From contig WSZJ01000023.1 of assembly GCA_009773755.1 (NCBI GenBank), forward strand, positions 1-32,636: DNA of 32,636 nt. Reading direction: 5' to 3'. The notes under the pieces are model-generated. The model was not told the origin of the DNA, made no database searches, and saw only the letters and a list, made by a program, of their open reading frames with translations. Origin of the DNA: Planctomycetota bacterium (GTDB taxonomy: Bacteria; Planctomycetota; MHYJ01; WSZJ01). Positions 13,669-22,627 of the stretch are shown here, in pieces. Both the position numbers and the translations under genes were made by a program. Position 1 is the stretch's first letter. The number at the start of each line of letters is the position of its first letter.

Positions 13669-15906
13669 CTACTTCTTTGACTTCTCCTCCCGCTGTTTGG
13701 CCAGCCATGACCGCCATCCGCGTGAGTCCTTGCCGATCGAAGTCTCGCCGGTCGCCTTGCGAAGCGCGGTCAGCGCTGCCGTCTGGATCCGGTCTTCGGC
13801 ATTGTCGAGCGTCTCGATGAGGTACGCGAGGATCGCATCGGAATCGCCGAACGCGCCGAGGTATTCGATGAGCACGGGGCGAAGGCTTGTCTTCTCGACC
13901 TTTGAGGCCTGGATCAGCTCTTCGACCGCCGACAGTTCGTGGCGGTTCGACAGTTCCTTGGCCGCGTTGCGGCGCGTCATCATGTCGTCGCTCTTGAGGT
14001 CCTTCACGAGATCATCGGTCGGACGGTCCACGCGCGGCGCGACCGGCTTGTCCGGCTCGCCGGGCTTCCCGGGGCGGTCCACCGGAGCTTCGTCCGCCGT
14101 CCCCTGCACGTCGCCGAACTTCCCTTTCCGCGCGTCGCCGAGGACCTTGTCCCACTCGTCATCCGTGACGAGTTTCTGCAGGCCGAACTCGGCGCCGACC
14201 TGGTAGCACGGCAGGTAGCGGTAATACACTTCCAGGTTCATCACGTTGAACGCCGTCGTGTACACGCGGCCGCCCCACGCGCCGTCCCACACGACCGGGT
14301 CCCAGGATCCTTTCGCGTGCCCGCTCTTGCGCTGGGCGGGCAGCGTGCACGCGCGCATCTTCTGGTTCCATTCTTCCCAGGGCTTGCCGCCGTGGTGGAA
14401 GAGCGCGAGGGTGGCGTAGTAGGTGTAGTAGAGCGACCAGTGCGCGCCGCCCTTGCGGTTCTGGAGACCGCCCCAGTTCGGGCAGGCGCCCGGCGTGTCG
14501 TCGTAGCGCGGCGGGGCTTTGAGGATGATGTCGACGAACTTCTCAGAGATCTGCTGGTCGTCGGGCATCGCGAGGTAGGCGCGCGTGGCCATGCCGACCG
14601 CGACCATGCAGTTGCATCCTCGCGTCACGCGCCCCGGCGAGCCCTGGATGCAATAGCCCACGTTCCCCGTCTGGTAGTCGGTGAGCTTGCTCATGCAGAA
14701 GCGCGAGCGATCCCAGGTCCGCTTCGGCACCGCCAGCCCCGCGGCGCGCGCGGAGCGGAGGCCCATGACCATCCAGCTGGTGATGGAAGCGTCGCTGCGG
14801 CTCATGTTCTCGGGCGTGTAGTTCCAACCGCCGGAATCCTGCTGGGCGTCCACCATGTGGATCACGGCGCGCTGCGCGTGGGGCTTGAGCGCGGGGTCCT
14901 TGGTCATCGAGTACGCCTCGATGACCGCGAGGCTCGCAATGCCGTGCACGTACATGTTGCGATCGCCCTCGGGATCGAGCTCGCCGGTTTTTTCGTTCTG
15001 CTCGCGGCAGAGCCAGTTCAACGCCTTCTTGATCGTCGCCGTGTACTGGTGCGTCACAGGCCCGCCCTGGTCCTGCGGCCGGAGGTGGTCGTCAAAGTGC
15101 GAATACCCCGCGCCGAGGTACGCGAGGATCGCCAGCGCCGTCGTCGCGCCCGAATACATCTGCTCGCCCTTTTCATCCCCGCCGCAGTCGTCGCCGCGCG
15201 GGCAGTTGTCGTCGAACCGCCCCGGTTCCCACGCGCCGCTCTTCGACTGGTGCTTCGCCAGCCACGCCAGCCCGTCGATCACCGCCTGCTCGCTCTGCCC
15301 GTCGCCGCCGAACTGCCGCAGCATCTCGCCGCGCCCCGAGCCTCCGCGCCCGGCGTAAATCCCGCCCGGGCCGTCCTTGCCCGAAACTTCGCCCGCGAGA
15401 ACCTTGAGCGGAAACGGCGTCGTGGTCGCCCCGACTTCCGGAAGCGCCGGCTTGATGTTCGCCGGCTTCGGGTCCGACGCCACTTCGGGATCCTTTTCCT
15501 TTTCGGGCCCCGCAGGCTTCGAATCCTCGTTGTCCTTCCCGTTCACTCCGTTGTCCTGATCGCCCTGGTGCATCCCGCCGGGCGAAGCGGCGCGAAGTGT
15601 CATCCGGAAAACCTGCCCGAGCCGGTCGTGCTGCGTGAAGTAGACGACGTTCATGAGAATGACGCCGGCGACGATATGAAGCGCCGCCGAGATCGCCCAG
15701 GCGGGGCTGCGATTGATCCAGCCGGAGACGTTGCGCGACTCCTCCGCATCCCACTTCTGCGCGCGCTCGCTCGCCAGCTCGCCGCCGATCGCCTTCGTGA
15801 GCCCCTTCACGCCCGCGGGGACTTTTCCCTGGGGCTGCAGCGCCTTCTTGTTCTTGCCGAAGCGCCACATCTTGCGGGTCGGAGCTTTCGCGTTGTCGTC
15901 GCCCAT
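13669..15906 (-). CDS. Membrane-anchored toroid protein with HEAT repeats, paralogue 2
   Basis: A 745-residue protein with the same layout as its neighbours: basic N-terminus, one membrane helix (about 68-90) containing Ser73-Ala-Ala-Leu-His77, then the acidic linker GDQDNGVNGKDNEDS (117-131), GGIYAGRGG, the alpha-toroid, and HEAT repeats with a Trp-rich end. It is closest to paralogue 1: MMTRRNAAKEL and VEKTSLRPVLIEYLG in the HEAT part are nearly identical in both. A Cys-pair insertion (CPRGDDC) lies in the first toroid repeat. It lacks the cyclase Asp motif. The ATG at 15906 has AGGGA 7 nt upstream. It starts 21 nt after the stop of paralogue 3, so the three almost certainly form an operon. 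The cytoplasmic tail is short and the toroid is expected in the periplasm. Confidence 0.88.
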   Translation of the reverse strand: MGDDNAKAPTRKMWRFGKNKKALQPQGKVPAGVKGLTKAIGGELASERAQKWDAEESRNVSGWINRSPAWAISAALHIVAGVILMNVVYFTQHDRLGQVFRMTLRAASPGGMHQGDQDNGVNGKDNEDSKPAGPEKEKDPEVASDPKPANIKPALPEVGATTTPFPLKVLAGEVSGKDGPGGIYAGRGGSGRGEMLRQFGGDGQSEQAVIDGLAWLAKHQSKSGAWEPGRFDDNCPRGDDCGGDEKGEQMYSGATTALAILAYLGAGYSHFDDHLRPQDQGGPVTHQYTATIKKALNWLCREQNEKTGELDPEGDRNMYVHGIASLAVIEAYSMTKDPALKPHAQRAVIHMVDAQQDSGGWNYTPENMSRSDASITSWMVMGLRSARAAGLAVPKRTWDRSRFCMSKLTDYQTGNVGYCIQGSPGRVTRGCNCMVAVGMATRAYLAMPDDQQISEKFVDIILKAPPRYDDTPGACPNWGGLQNRKGGAHWSLYYTYYATLALFHHGGKPWEEWNQKMRACTLPAQRKSGHAKGSWDPVVWDGAWGGRVYTTAFNVMNLEVYYRYLPCYQVGAEFGLQKLVTDDEWDKVLGDARKGKFGDVQGTADEAPVDRPGKPGEPDKPVAPRVDRPTDDLVKDLKSDDMMTRRNAAKELSNRHELSAVEELIQASKVEKTSLRPVLIEYLGAFGDSDAILAYLIETLDNAEDRIQTAALTALRKATGETSIGKDSRGWRSWLAKQREEKSKK

Positions 15907-15927
15907 GGTTGGTCCCTATTCTACCGA

Positions 15928-18450
15928 TTACTTCTTCCGCCCAGCCCACCAGTCGCGCCACGCCTCCGGCGTGTCGCCCGTGAGCCCCGTCGCCTTCCTG
16001 AGCGCCCGCATGGCGGCGCCGCGCGTCGAGTCGTCGTCCAGCCACTCGACAAGCGCCTTGAGCACCTTCTCGTTTTCGCCGAACGCCGCCAGGTCCTCGA
16101 TCATCAGGACCCGCAGCGTGGGGTTCTCGTTCTTCGCCCGCTCAATCATCACATCCAGCGCTCCTTCTTCCTTGCGCCGGCACAGTTCGCGCGACGCCGC
16201 GCGCTTGAGCGACGAATCGCCGCTCTTCAGGAAGTCCAGGAGATCCGCTGAGGGTGTGTCGGCCTGGACGCGCGAAGACGGCGGCTTGCTCTTTCCGTCC
16301 TCGAGCGGCGCCAGCAGGTCGACTTCCGCCTTGTAGCTGGGAAGGTAGCGGTAATACACCTCGAGGTTCAGGACCGCCATCGCCGTCGCGTACGCCCGGC
16401 CGCCGTACCCCGTGTCCAGCCCCTTCGTCGGCCATGAGCCGAGCTCGTGCCCGGCCTTGAGCTGCATCGGCAGCACTTCCCGCTTCATCGCCCGGTTCCA
16501 GGTCGTCCATTCCTCGCCGCCGTTGTAGAACATCACGAGCGTCGCGTAATAGACGTAGTAGAAGCTGTGGTGCCACTCCGCTTCTTCGCCCTTCGGAGGC
16601 GTCGCGATGGAGGGCGGGGTTTTCGCGAGAAGCGCGATGGTGCGCGACTCGAGCGTTCCGCCGCGCGGGAGGCCGAGGTAGTTGCGCGCGAGCACGCCCG
16701 ACGCCTGCACCGCCGGCGTTCCGCCGTGGCGCGTCTGGTCGAGCACGAAGTACGCGACCCACGGCCTCTGATCGTCCGTCGCCAGGACGTAGAAGGTCTT
16801 CGCTCTCGTCCACGTCGCGGTCGGCACCGTCAACCCCGCGGCGCGCGCGGCCCGAAGCGCCATCACCATCCACCCGGAGATGGACGTGTCGCCGCGCCCC
16901 GAGCGCTGCGCATCGTAGTCCCACCCGCCGTTTTCCTGCTGCATCGAGCAGATGTACCCGACCGCCCGCTCGCACACCGGCCGCAGTCGCGGGTCCTGCG
17001 TCATCGCCAGCAGCTCGCACATCGCGTACGTCGCGATCGCGTGCGTGTAGTTGTAGACCGTCTCGGCTTCCTCGAAGCGTCCGTCCTTTGTCTGCCGCGA
17101 GGTCAGGAACTCCGCGGCAGCTTTCACATTTGCCGCATACAGGCCTTCGGGCCCGTCCAGGTGCGTATTGCCGGCGCCGAGGAACGCCAGAAGCGCGACC
17201 GCGGTCGTGCCGACCGGGAAGCGGCACGCCATGCCGCCGCACGGCGGATTGACCTTGCAGATGTCGGGTCCCCACTCCAGGCCCCATGCGCCGGACGTCC
17301 CCTGGTGATCCGCGAGCCACTTCAGGCCGCGCTGCACAGCCGCCTCGGTCTCCTCATCCCCGCCGTTCTTCTTCAGCGCTTCCAGTTTCGCCCGTCCGCC
17401 GCGCCCCGAGAACATCCCGCCCAGGCCGTCGTGTCCGCTATGGCCGAGCCCGGGCGCGTCCGGAATGCTGCCGAGCGAGATCGACGGCACGCGCACGTCG
17501 CTGGGGATTTCCGGCAGTCTTACGCCCGCGGGCTGCGGATCGAGCGGGTCAGGCCGGCCGGAAGGAGCGCTGTCCTCGTTGTCGCGCCCCATCAGCCCCT
17601 TCTCCTGGTTCCCGCCGGGAACGACTGGAAGCTTGTTCGAAGGAGTCTGAAGCGGAGGCGCCGCTGCGAGCCGCAGGCGGAAAATGTCGGTTGAGCGGTG
17701 GATTGTCGAGAAGTACACGATGTTCATCAGCACGACGGCGACCACCGCGTGAACGGCCGCCGCGACGAGCCACGCCGGCGCGCTCTTCGCCGCATCCTCC
17801 GCCGTGAGCGCCTCCTTCGGCGACTCCGCGCGTGAGCCACGCTTGGCGAATTTCGGCCCGCGCTTTTCGACAGGACGGCGCGGCATATCGTGAGATCCGT
17901 GACCCGCGAGCATCACGGTGGCCGCGCGAACAGGCAGGTGCGGAGATGGGAGGGGCGCGATGTCGGGCCCCGGGGTCAGGAGCGCAGCGAGGTCCACGGC
18001 AGGCGGCAGGGCGGGCGCGACCGGCCGCGGCGCCGCTACCCATTCGCGCATCTCCTTCCGGCGAGGCGAATCTTTGGGCTCCTCCCTCAGCCCGCCGAGT
18101 AGCCCCTTCAGCCAGAGCCCCGTCGACTTCTGGTCCACGTTCACATCGCGCGGCTTCGCGAGGAATTCCGTCCGCGGAACCGGGTCTTCGAGAATCGAGT
18201 CGACGAGATCGGTCAGGTCCTGCGCGTCGGGCGGGCGGATGGCGGGATCTTCCTTGGGAGGCAGAAGCGGATTCGGCTCGCGCTTCACGTCCGCGGGCTT
18301 CTGGCCGGTCGCGATTTCCCACACCAGCCTGTAGACCATCTGGACCACCTGCGGATCGTCGGGCGGCTTCCCGACTTCCTTGGCGATCTTTTCCAGGATT
18401 TCGCGCGTCAGTCTGTCCACGGAGTCCCCCCTTGAGTGCTGCGATTCCAT
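15928..18450 (-). CDS. Membrane-anchored toroid protein with HEAT repeats, paralogue 3 (long N-terminus)
   Basis: An 840-residue protein, first of the three. It has an extra N-terminal region of about 220 residues: a helical segment at 11-50, then Pro- and charge-rich sequence, before the membrane helix (about 226-248). Here the TonB-like Ser is replaced: His234 is present but the i-4 position is Ala230. The linker keeps GLMGRDNEDSAPSG and GGMFSGRGG; toroid repeats include LADHQGTSGAWG and SMQQENGGWDYD; HEAT repeats and a Trp-x2-Trp end follow. Two starts are possible: ATG at 18450, or GTG at 18420 with an AAGGGGGGA tract just upstream, which would remove ten residues; the second is attractive. 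No promoter was firmly identified in 18451-18591. Confidence 0.87.
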   Translation of the reverse strand: MESQHSRGDSVDRLTREILEKIAKEVGKPPDDPQVVQMVYRLVWEIATGQKPADVKREPNPLLPPKEDPAIRPPDAQDLTDLVDSILEDPVPRTEFLAKPRDVNVDQKSTGLWLKGLLGGLREEPKDSPRRKEMREWVAAPRPVAPALPPAVDLAALLTPGPDIAPLPSPHLPVRAATVMLAGHGSHDMPRRPVEKRGPKFAKRGSRAESPKEALTAEDAAKSAPAWLVAAAVHAVVAVVLMNIVYFSTIHRSTDIFRLRLAAAPPLQTPSNKLPVVPGGNQEKGLMGRDNEDSAPSGRPDPLDPQPAGVRLPEIPSDVRVPSISLGSIPDAPGLGHSGHDGLGGMFSGRGGRAKLEALKKNGGDEETEAAVQRGLKWLADHQGTSGAWGLEWGPDICKVNPPCGGMACRFPVGTTAVALLAFLGAGNTHLDGPEGLYAANVKAAAEFLTSRQTKDGRFEEAETVYNYTHAIATYAMCELLAMTQDPRLRPVCERAVGYICSMQQENGGWDYDAQRSGRGDTSISGWMVMALRAARAAGLTVPTATWTRAKTFYVLATDDQRPWVAYFVLDQTRHGGTPAVQASGVLARNYLGLPRGGTLESRTIALLAKTPPSIATPPKGEEAEWHHSFYYVYYATLVMFYNGGEEWTTWNRAMKREVLPMQLKAGHELGSWPTKGLDTGYGGRAYATAMAVLNLEVYYRYLPSYKAEVDLLAPLEDGKSKPPSSRVQADTPSADLLDFLKSGDSSLKRAASRELCRRKEEGALDVMIERAKNENPTLRVLMIEDLAAFGENEKVLKALVEWLDDDSTRGAAMRALRKATGLTGDTPEAWRDWWAGRKK

Positions 18451-18536
18451 TCCAACTCGCGTGCCCGGCAGAGGCTTGATTTCAGACTAACGAACGGCGA
18501 ACATCCAAGGATTTGGGGCTTCGTTTGTAAAATGTC

Positions 18537-18564
18537 TTGCGAGCCCGCCCGAAGCGTGTAATTT
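18537..18564 (+). promoter_or_regulatory. Possible promoter for the DUF971 gene
   Basis: TTGCGA (18537-18542) and TAATTT (18559-18564) are 16 nt apart, in the region between the divergent toroid operon and the DUF971 gene. The -10 lies 27 nt before the start codon. The match is modest. Confidence 0.35.
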
Positions 18565-18591
18565 CGCGACACGCACCCGGAGATTGTACCC

Positions 18592-18918
18592 ATGCCGACC
18601 GCCGATCCGACCGACATTTTCGAAGCCTCCCCTTCCGAACTTGGAATCACCTGGAAGGACGGCCACCGCTCCGTCTACTCGCTCCATCACCTCCGCATCA
18701 GCTGCCCGTGCGCGACCTGCAACGACCTGCGCGGAAAGTACGGCCCGCTCGTGATCAATCGCGACACGATCCGGTTGAAAGGCGTCGAGCCGACAGGCCG
18801 GTATGCGCTTCAGCTCCTCTGGAACGACGGTCATCAGACGGGAATCTATGCCTGGGAGTTCCTTAGAGAAATCTGCTCCTGCCCCGAATGCGCGAAAAAG
18901 GGCGCAGCGAAGAGTTGA
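18592..18918 (+). CDS. DUF971 (GBBH-like N-terminal) domain protein with six cysteines
   Basis: A 108-residue protein comprising one DUF971 domain, the fold found at the N-terminus of gamma-butyrobetaine hydroxylases and as a stand-alone protein in many bacteria, sometimes near iron-sulfur assembly genes. Signatures: VYSLHHLRISCPCATC, GPLVINRD, and the diagnostic HQTGIYAWEFLREIC. Six Cys (38, 40, 43, 95, 97, 100) form two CxCxxC clusters close in the fold, suggesting a zinc or iron-sulfur site. The ATG at 18592 has GGAG about 9 nt upstream. It is the only rightward gene in this half, converging with the metal cluster only 15 nt away, so the two must terminate over each other. Confidence 0.9.
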   Translation: MPTADPTDIFEASPSELGITWKDGHRSVYSLHHLRISCPCATCNDLRGKYGPLVINRDTIRLKGVEPTGRYALQLLWNDGHQTGIYAWEFLREICSCPECAKKGAAKS

Positions 18919-18933
18919 AGCCAATTCCGGGAA

Positions 18934-19404
18934 CTACTTGTGATCGTGGTCCTGGTCATCATGGTCGTGATCGTGTTTGTCTTTCGGCAGATCGATGTTG
19001 TACTTCTTCCCGCCGATCGTCACCGCGATGCGCCCTTCGAGAACGTGGGCTTTCAACTCATCGTTCGTGGCCTCGAACTGTGAAGCCAGCCCCTCCTTGT
19101 CCGGCTCGAATGCCTCCGTGACAACCTGTTTTGCGCCGTCCTTCGTCGTCAGGTTGATCTTCGGCACGTCCTTGATCGTGACGGCCTTCTCCGCCTTGGC
19201 GTCGAGCACGTAAATCGTCAACTTGCCTTCCTTCTCGTCGCGCACGAGCTCGAGGTGCGCCACCTCTTCGCCGACTTCGAGCAGCACGCCTCCATGCGGC
19301 GGCTTGTGCTCTTCTTCCTTTTCCTTTTCCTCGTCTCCGGCGCGCACCCATGAGGCAAGGACGATGAGCAGCGCCGCGGAAACGGCCAGACGGAAATCAC
19401 GCAT
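18934..19404 (-). CDS. Secreted His-tailed protein, metal-efflux accessory
   Basis: A 156-residue protein with a signal peptide ending near Ala22. After an acidic stretch it has HKPPHGGVLLEVGEE (33-47) and a beta-rich domain (about 40-135) resembling the His-Gly-Gly domain found at the start of some CzcB-type adaptors. The last 14 residues are mostly His and Asp (HDHDHDDQDHDHK), a likely metal-binding tail. Its ATG at 19404 overlaps the stop of the RND pump gene by 8 nt (ATGCGTGA), and GGAG lies about 10 nt upstream. It is the last gene of the metal-export cluster and probably binds the exported ion in the periplasm. Which metal is not clear. Confidence 0.8.
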   Translation of the reverse strand: MRDFRLAVSAALLIVLASWVRAGDEEKEKEEEHKPPHGGVLLEVGEEVAHLELVRDEKEGKLTIYVLDAKAEKAVTIKDVPKINLTTKDGAKQVVTEAFEPDKEGLASQFEATNDELKAHVLEGRIAVTIGGKKYNIDLPKDKHDHDHDDQDHDHK

Positions 19405-22400
19405 GACTCAGATTCTCCGAAGCGGCCGCGGGCGGGATCTCCGGCTCCGCGGCCTTGGTTTCTGAGAATTCCCGGCGAAGCTCTTCCAGATCCGCTCCCC
19501 CGTGCTCCTTGTGAGCTGCGAGCCGCTCAGCGGCTTTGCGGGAGAAGGCGTAGAAAAGGCCGGGACGAATGAGGAACTCGAAGATGGTGCCTGTGAAGAG
19601 GCCGCCGATGATGACGGTGGCGACCGGGTAGAGCAGCTCGCGGCCGGGCCTGTCCGCGGCGAGGGCAAGCGGAACGAGGGCGATGCCGCTGCACAACGCC
19701 GTCATGAGCACGGGAACCATGCGCTCCTGCCCCGCGCGGATGATCATCTCGGGCGTGAAGCCCTCTCCTTCCTCGCGCATCAGGTGGATGTAGTGGTCGG
19801 TGAGCAGGATGGCGTTGCGCGCCGCGATGCCGCCGAGCGAGATCAGGCCGACGAGCGTCGCGACGGACATCGTTTGGCCGCTGAGCACGATGTACGCCAC
19901 GGCGCCGACGAACGCCATCGGCATGGAGGTCAGGACCTGGAACGTGAGGTTGAGGGATTTGAAGTGCATCGCGAGGATGAGGATCATCGCGGCGAGCGAG
20001 ATGAAGCTGAGCACCGAAATGAGCCGCGTCGCCTCCGCCTGCGCTTCAAACTGGCCGCTGATCCGGATGGAGTAACCGGGAAGCGCGGAGAGATCCTTCC
20101 GGAGAGGCTCCAGCGCGCGGTCGACGTCGGTCACCACTTCTCCCAGCGACCGGCCGCCGACGTTGTGCTTCACGACGATGCGGCGCGACGCATTTTCGCG
20201 GTTGATGTTGTTCGGAGTCTTGGTGACTTCAACGAGCGCGACGTCCCCGAGACGGATGGGTACGCCGCTCTCGGAGCGGATCATCAGATTGCGGATGGCG
20301 GCGATGTCCGCCCTGTCCTTGGGCTCGAGTCTGACAATGATCGGAAAACTCGTCTGTCCCTGCGTCATCCGCGAAATCTCCTCGCCGGCCAGGGCCAGCT
20401 CGACCGTCTCCCCGACGTGCTCCACCGTCAGGCCCGCGCGGCCGAAGCGCTCGCGGTCGGGCTTCACGGTGATCTGGTCGACGAGGACCTGCGGTTCGGT
20501 GGTCAGGTCCCTGACGCCCGAAATCGGCTTGATCGCCGCCTCGGCTTCCTTCGCCGCGCTGCGCAGCACTTCGAGGTCCGGTCCGCTGATCTTGATCGCG
20601 ACCTGTGCATTCACGCCGGAGAGCAGGTGGCTCAGCAGGTGCGCCAGTGGCTGCTCCACTTCCGTCGCCACCCCCGGGAAATCGAACGAGAGCCGGTCGC
20701 GGATGTCCTCCACGATCTCCTCCCGCGACCGCTTCGCGGCCGGATCGAGCGTCACGATCGCTTCCGTCACGTTGACCCCTTCGGCATGCTCGTCGCCTTC
20801 GGCCCGGCCGGTCCGGCGCGCGACGTGTCGAACACCGGGCACATTCATGAGGGTCGCTTCCAGACGTCTTCCGTAGTCGTCGGACACCTTGAGACTCGCG
20901 TCCGGAGGCAGGGTGAGGTTGACCTGGTAGGAGCCTTCGTTGAAGGCGGGCAGGAACTGCGATCCGCGCGTCATGAGGATGACGATGCCGACCACGACCA
21001 GGGCGGCAATCGTGCCCGCAAGGGGTCCGGGCCAGGCGATGCTGAAGCGGATGACGCGCGCGACGCCTCTTTTCAGGACGCGGACGAGCCAGCCGTCGCT
21101 GGCATGTTTCGAGACGAATTTCCCGTAGAGCAGGTAGTGGCAAAGGACAGGGGTGAGCGTGAGCGACACGACGAGGCTCGCCAGCGTGCTGATGATGTAG
21201 GCGAGGCCGATGGGGGTGAACAGGCGGCCTTCCATGCCGCTCAGGAAGAAGAGGGGGAGGTAGACGACGACGACGAGGAGAGTGCCGATGAGGATCGGAT
21301 TCCGGACTTCGCTGGACGCGCGGAAGATCACCCACAGGGTTGGCTCCGGCTCTTTCGACTGCGAGTTTTCCCGGAGCCGTCGGAAGACGTTTTCGACGCC
21401 GACGATCGCGTCGTCCACCAGGGCCCCGATGGCGACGGCGAGGCCTCCGAGGGTCATCGTGTTGATGGAGAGCCCGAACGCCTGGAACACGATGGCGGTT
21501 GTCGCGACCGAGAGCGGGATCGCCGTGAGCGTGATGAAGGTCGTGCGGAAGTTCAGCAGGAACAGGAACAGGATGATGACGACGAGGATCGCGCCGTCCC
21601 TCACCGCTTCCTGCACGTTGTCGATGGCGCGGTGGATGAACGCGGCCTGCTGAAAGAGGTCCGGCACCAGAAGGACGTCTTCAGGCATGGTTTTCTGCAG
21701 GTCCGCCAGCTCGGCGACGACAAGCTCGGTCAATTTGACGGTGTCGACCGAGGGCTGCTTGAAGACGACCATCACCACGCCCGGGCGGTTGTCGACGCCG
21801 GCCTGGCCCGAAAGAACCGCGGAGGGACCAAAATCCACCCGCGCCACGTCCTTGATGCGCACCGGCCTCACGGGATCCGGCTTCACGACCGCCTCCGCCA
21901 GCTCCTCAGGGTTTTCGAGCCGCCCCGAGAACGCCACCAGCGGACCTTTCCACCCGACCTCCATCATGCCGCCGGCCGCGTTGACGTTTGCCGCCTTCAC
22001 CGCTTCGGAGACTTCCTCCACCGTCACGTCGAACGTGCGCAGCTTGTCCGCCGAGACGATGACCTGCATTTCCTGCGGAGCGCCGCCGCTTCCGACCACC
22101 TGCGCGACACCCGGTACGCCGCGCAGGCGCGGCTTGACGATGCGGTCGGCAATGGCCCGCAAGTCGGTTGCGTCCGTCTTCCCGGATCGGCTCTGGACGC
22201 CCACGATCTGCACCTGCCCCATGATGCTGGAGATCGGCGCCATCTGCGGCTGCACGCCCGGCGGGAGAAGCGACTGCGCGAGCTGGAGCTTCTCCTGCAC
22301 GATCTGCCGGTTGCGGAAGATCTCGGTGCCCCAGTCGAACTCGACGAAGACCACGCCGAGCTCCCGGCCCGCGGACGAACGGACGCGCGTCACGCCCGTG

Positions 22401-22627
22401 GACCCGTTGAGGAGCTGCTCCAGCGGCCTGTTGATCAGCCGCTCGACGTCCTCGGGCGCCATCCCGTGCGCTTCCGACATCACCGTCACCGTCGGGCGGT
22501 TGAGGTCCGGCAGAACGTCCACCGGCATTTTCAACGCGACCCACGTGCCGTAAAACGCGACCAGGATCGACCCGATCACGACGAGGACGCGTGCCCGCAG
22601 GCTCCAGGCGAGGATTCTGTTCAGCAT
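19397..22627 (-). CDS. Heavy-metal efflux RND pump (CusA/CzcA family), pump 1
   Basis: A 1076-residue inner-membrane RND transporter, the usual length. It shows the N-terminal RND helix, large porter loops, and the TM4 proton-relay segment LGGLAVAIGALVDDAIVGVE with paired Asp and Glu, which defines the heavy-metal (HME) branch. The sequence differs from pump 2 at this motif (VDDAIVGVEN against IDFGLIVDSSVIMVEN), so the two belong to separate HME subgroups and may have different substrates. The C-terminus ends in a charged cytoplasmic tail of about 45 residues. The ATG at 22627 overlaps the adaptor stop (TGATG). Metal specificity, whether Cu/Ag or Zn/Co/Cd, cannot be fixed from motifs alone, so no gene symbol is given. 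Confidence 0.94.
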   Translation of the reverse strand: MLNRILAWSLRARVLVVIGSILVAFYGTWVALKMPVDVLPDLNRPTVTVMSEAHGMAPEDVERLINRPLEQLLNGSTGVTRVRSSAGRELGVVFVEFDWGTEIFRNRQIVQEKLQLAQSLLPPGVQPQMAPISSIMGQVQIVGVQSRSGKTDATDLRAIADRIVKPRLRGVPGVAQVVGSGGAPQEMQVIVSADKLRTFDVTVEEVSEAVKAANVNAAGGMMEVGWKGPLVAFSGRLENPEELAEAVVKPDPVRPVRIKDVARVDFGPSAVLSGQAGVDNRPGVVMVVFKQPSVDTVKLTELVVAELADLQKTMPEDVLLVPDLFQQAAFIHRAIDNVQEAVRDGAILVVIILFLFLLNFRTTFITLTAIPLSVATTAIVFQAFGLSINTMTLGGLAVAIGALVDDAIVGVENVFRRLRENSQSKEPEPTLWVIFRASSEVRNPILIGTLLVVVVYLPLFFLSGMEGRLFTPIGLAYIISTLASLVVSLTLTPVLCHYLLYGKFVSKHASDGWLVRVLKRGVARVIRFSIAWPGPLAGTIAALVVVGIVILMTRGSQFLPAFNEGSYQVNLTLPPDASLKVSDDYGRRLEATLMNVPGVRHVARRTGRAEGDEHAEGVNVTEAIVTLDPAAKRSREEIVEDIRDRLSFDFPGVATEVEQPLAHLLSHLLSGVNAQVAIKISGPDLEVLRSAAKEAEAAIKPISGVRDLTTEPQVLVDQITVKPDRERFGRAGLTVEHVGETVELALAGEEISRMTQGQTSFPIIVRLEPKDRADIAAIRNLMIRSESGVPIRLGDVALVEVTKTPNNINRENASRRIVVKHNVGGRSLGEVVTDVDRALEPLRKDLSALPGYSIRISGQFEAQAEATRLISVLSFISLAAMILILAMHFKSLNLTFQVLTSMPMAFVGAVAYIVLSGQTMSVATLVGLISLGGIAARNAILLTDHYIHLMREEGEGFTPEMIIRAGQERMVPVLMTALCSGIALVPLALAADRPGRELLYPVATVIIGGLFTGTIFEFLIRPGLFYAFSRKAAERLAAHKEHGGADLEELRREFSETKAAEPEIPPAAASENLSHA

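Noticed and set aside
13939..16251. Long rightward open frame antisense to toroid paralogues 2 and 3
   Set aside because: It spans the gap between two well-supported leftward genes and has only Arg/Val/His-rich low-complexity sequence.
11343..18450. Squalene-hopene cyclase or prenyltransferase activity
   Set aside because: The toroid repeats are present but the DxDD catalytic motif and zinc-site patterns are not, and the domain is predicted to be exported.
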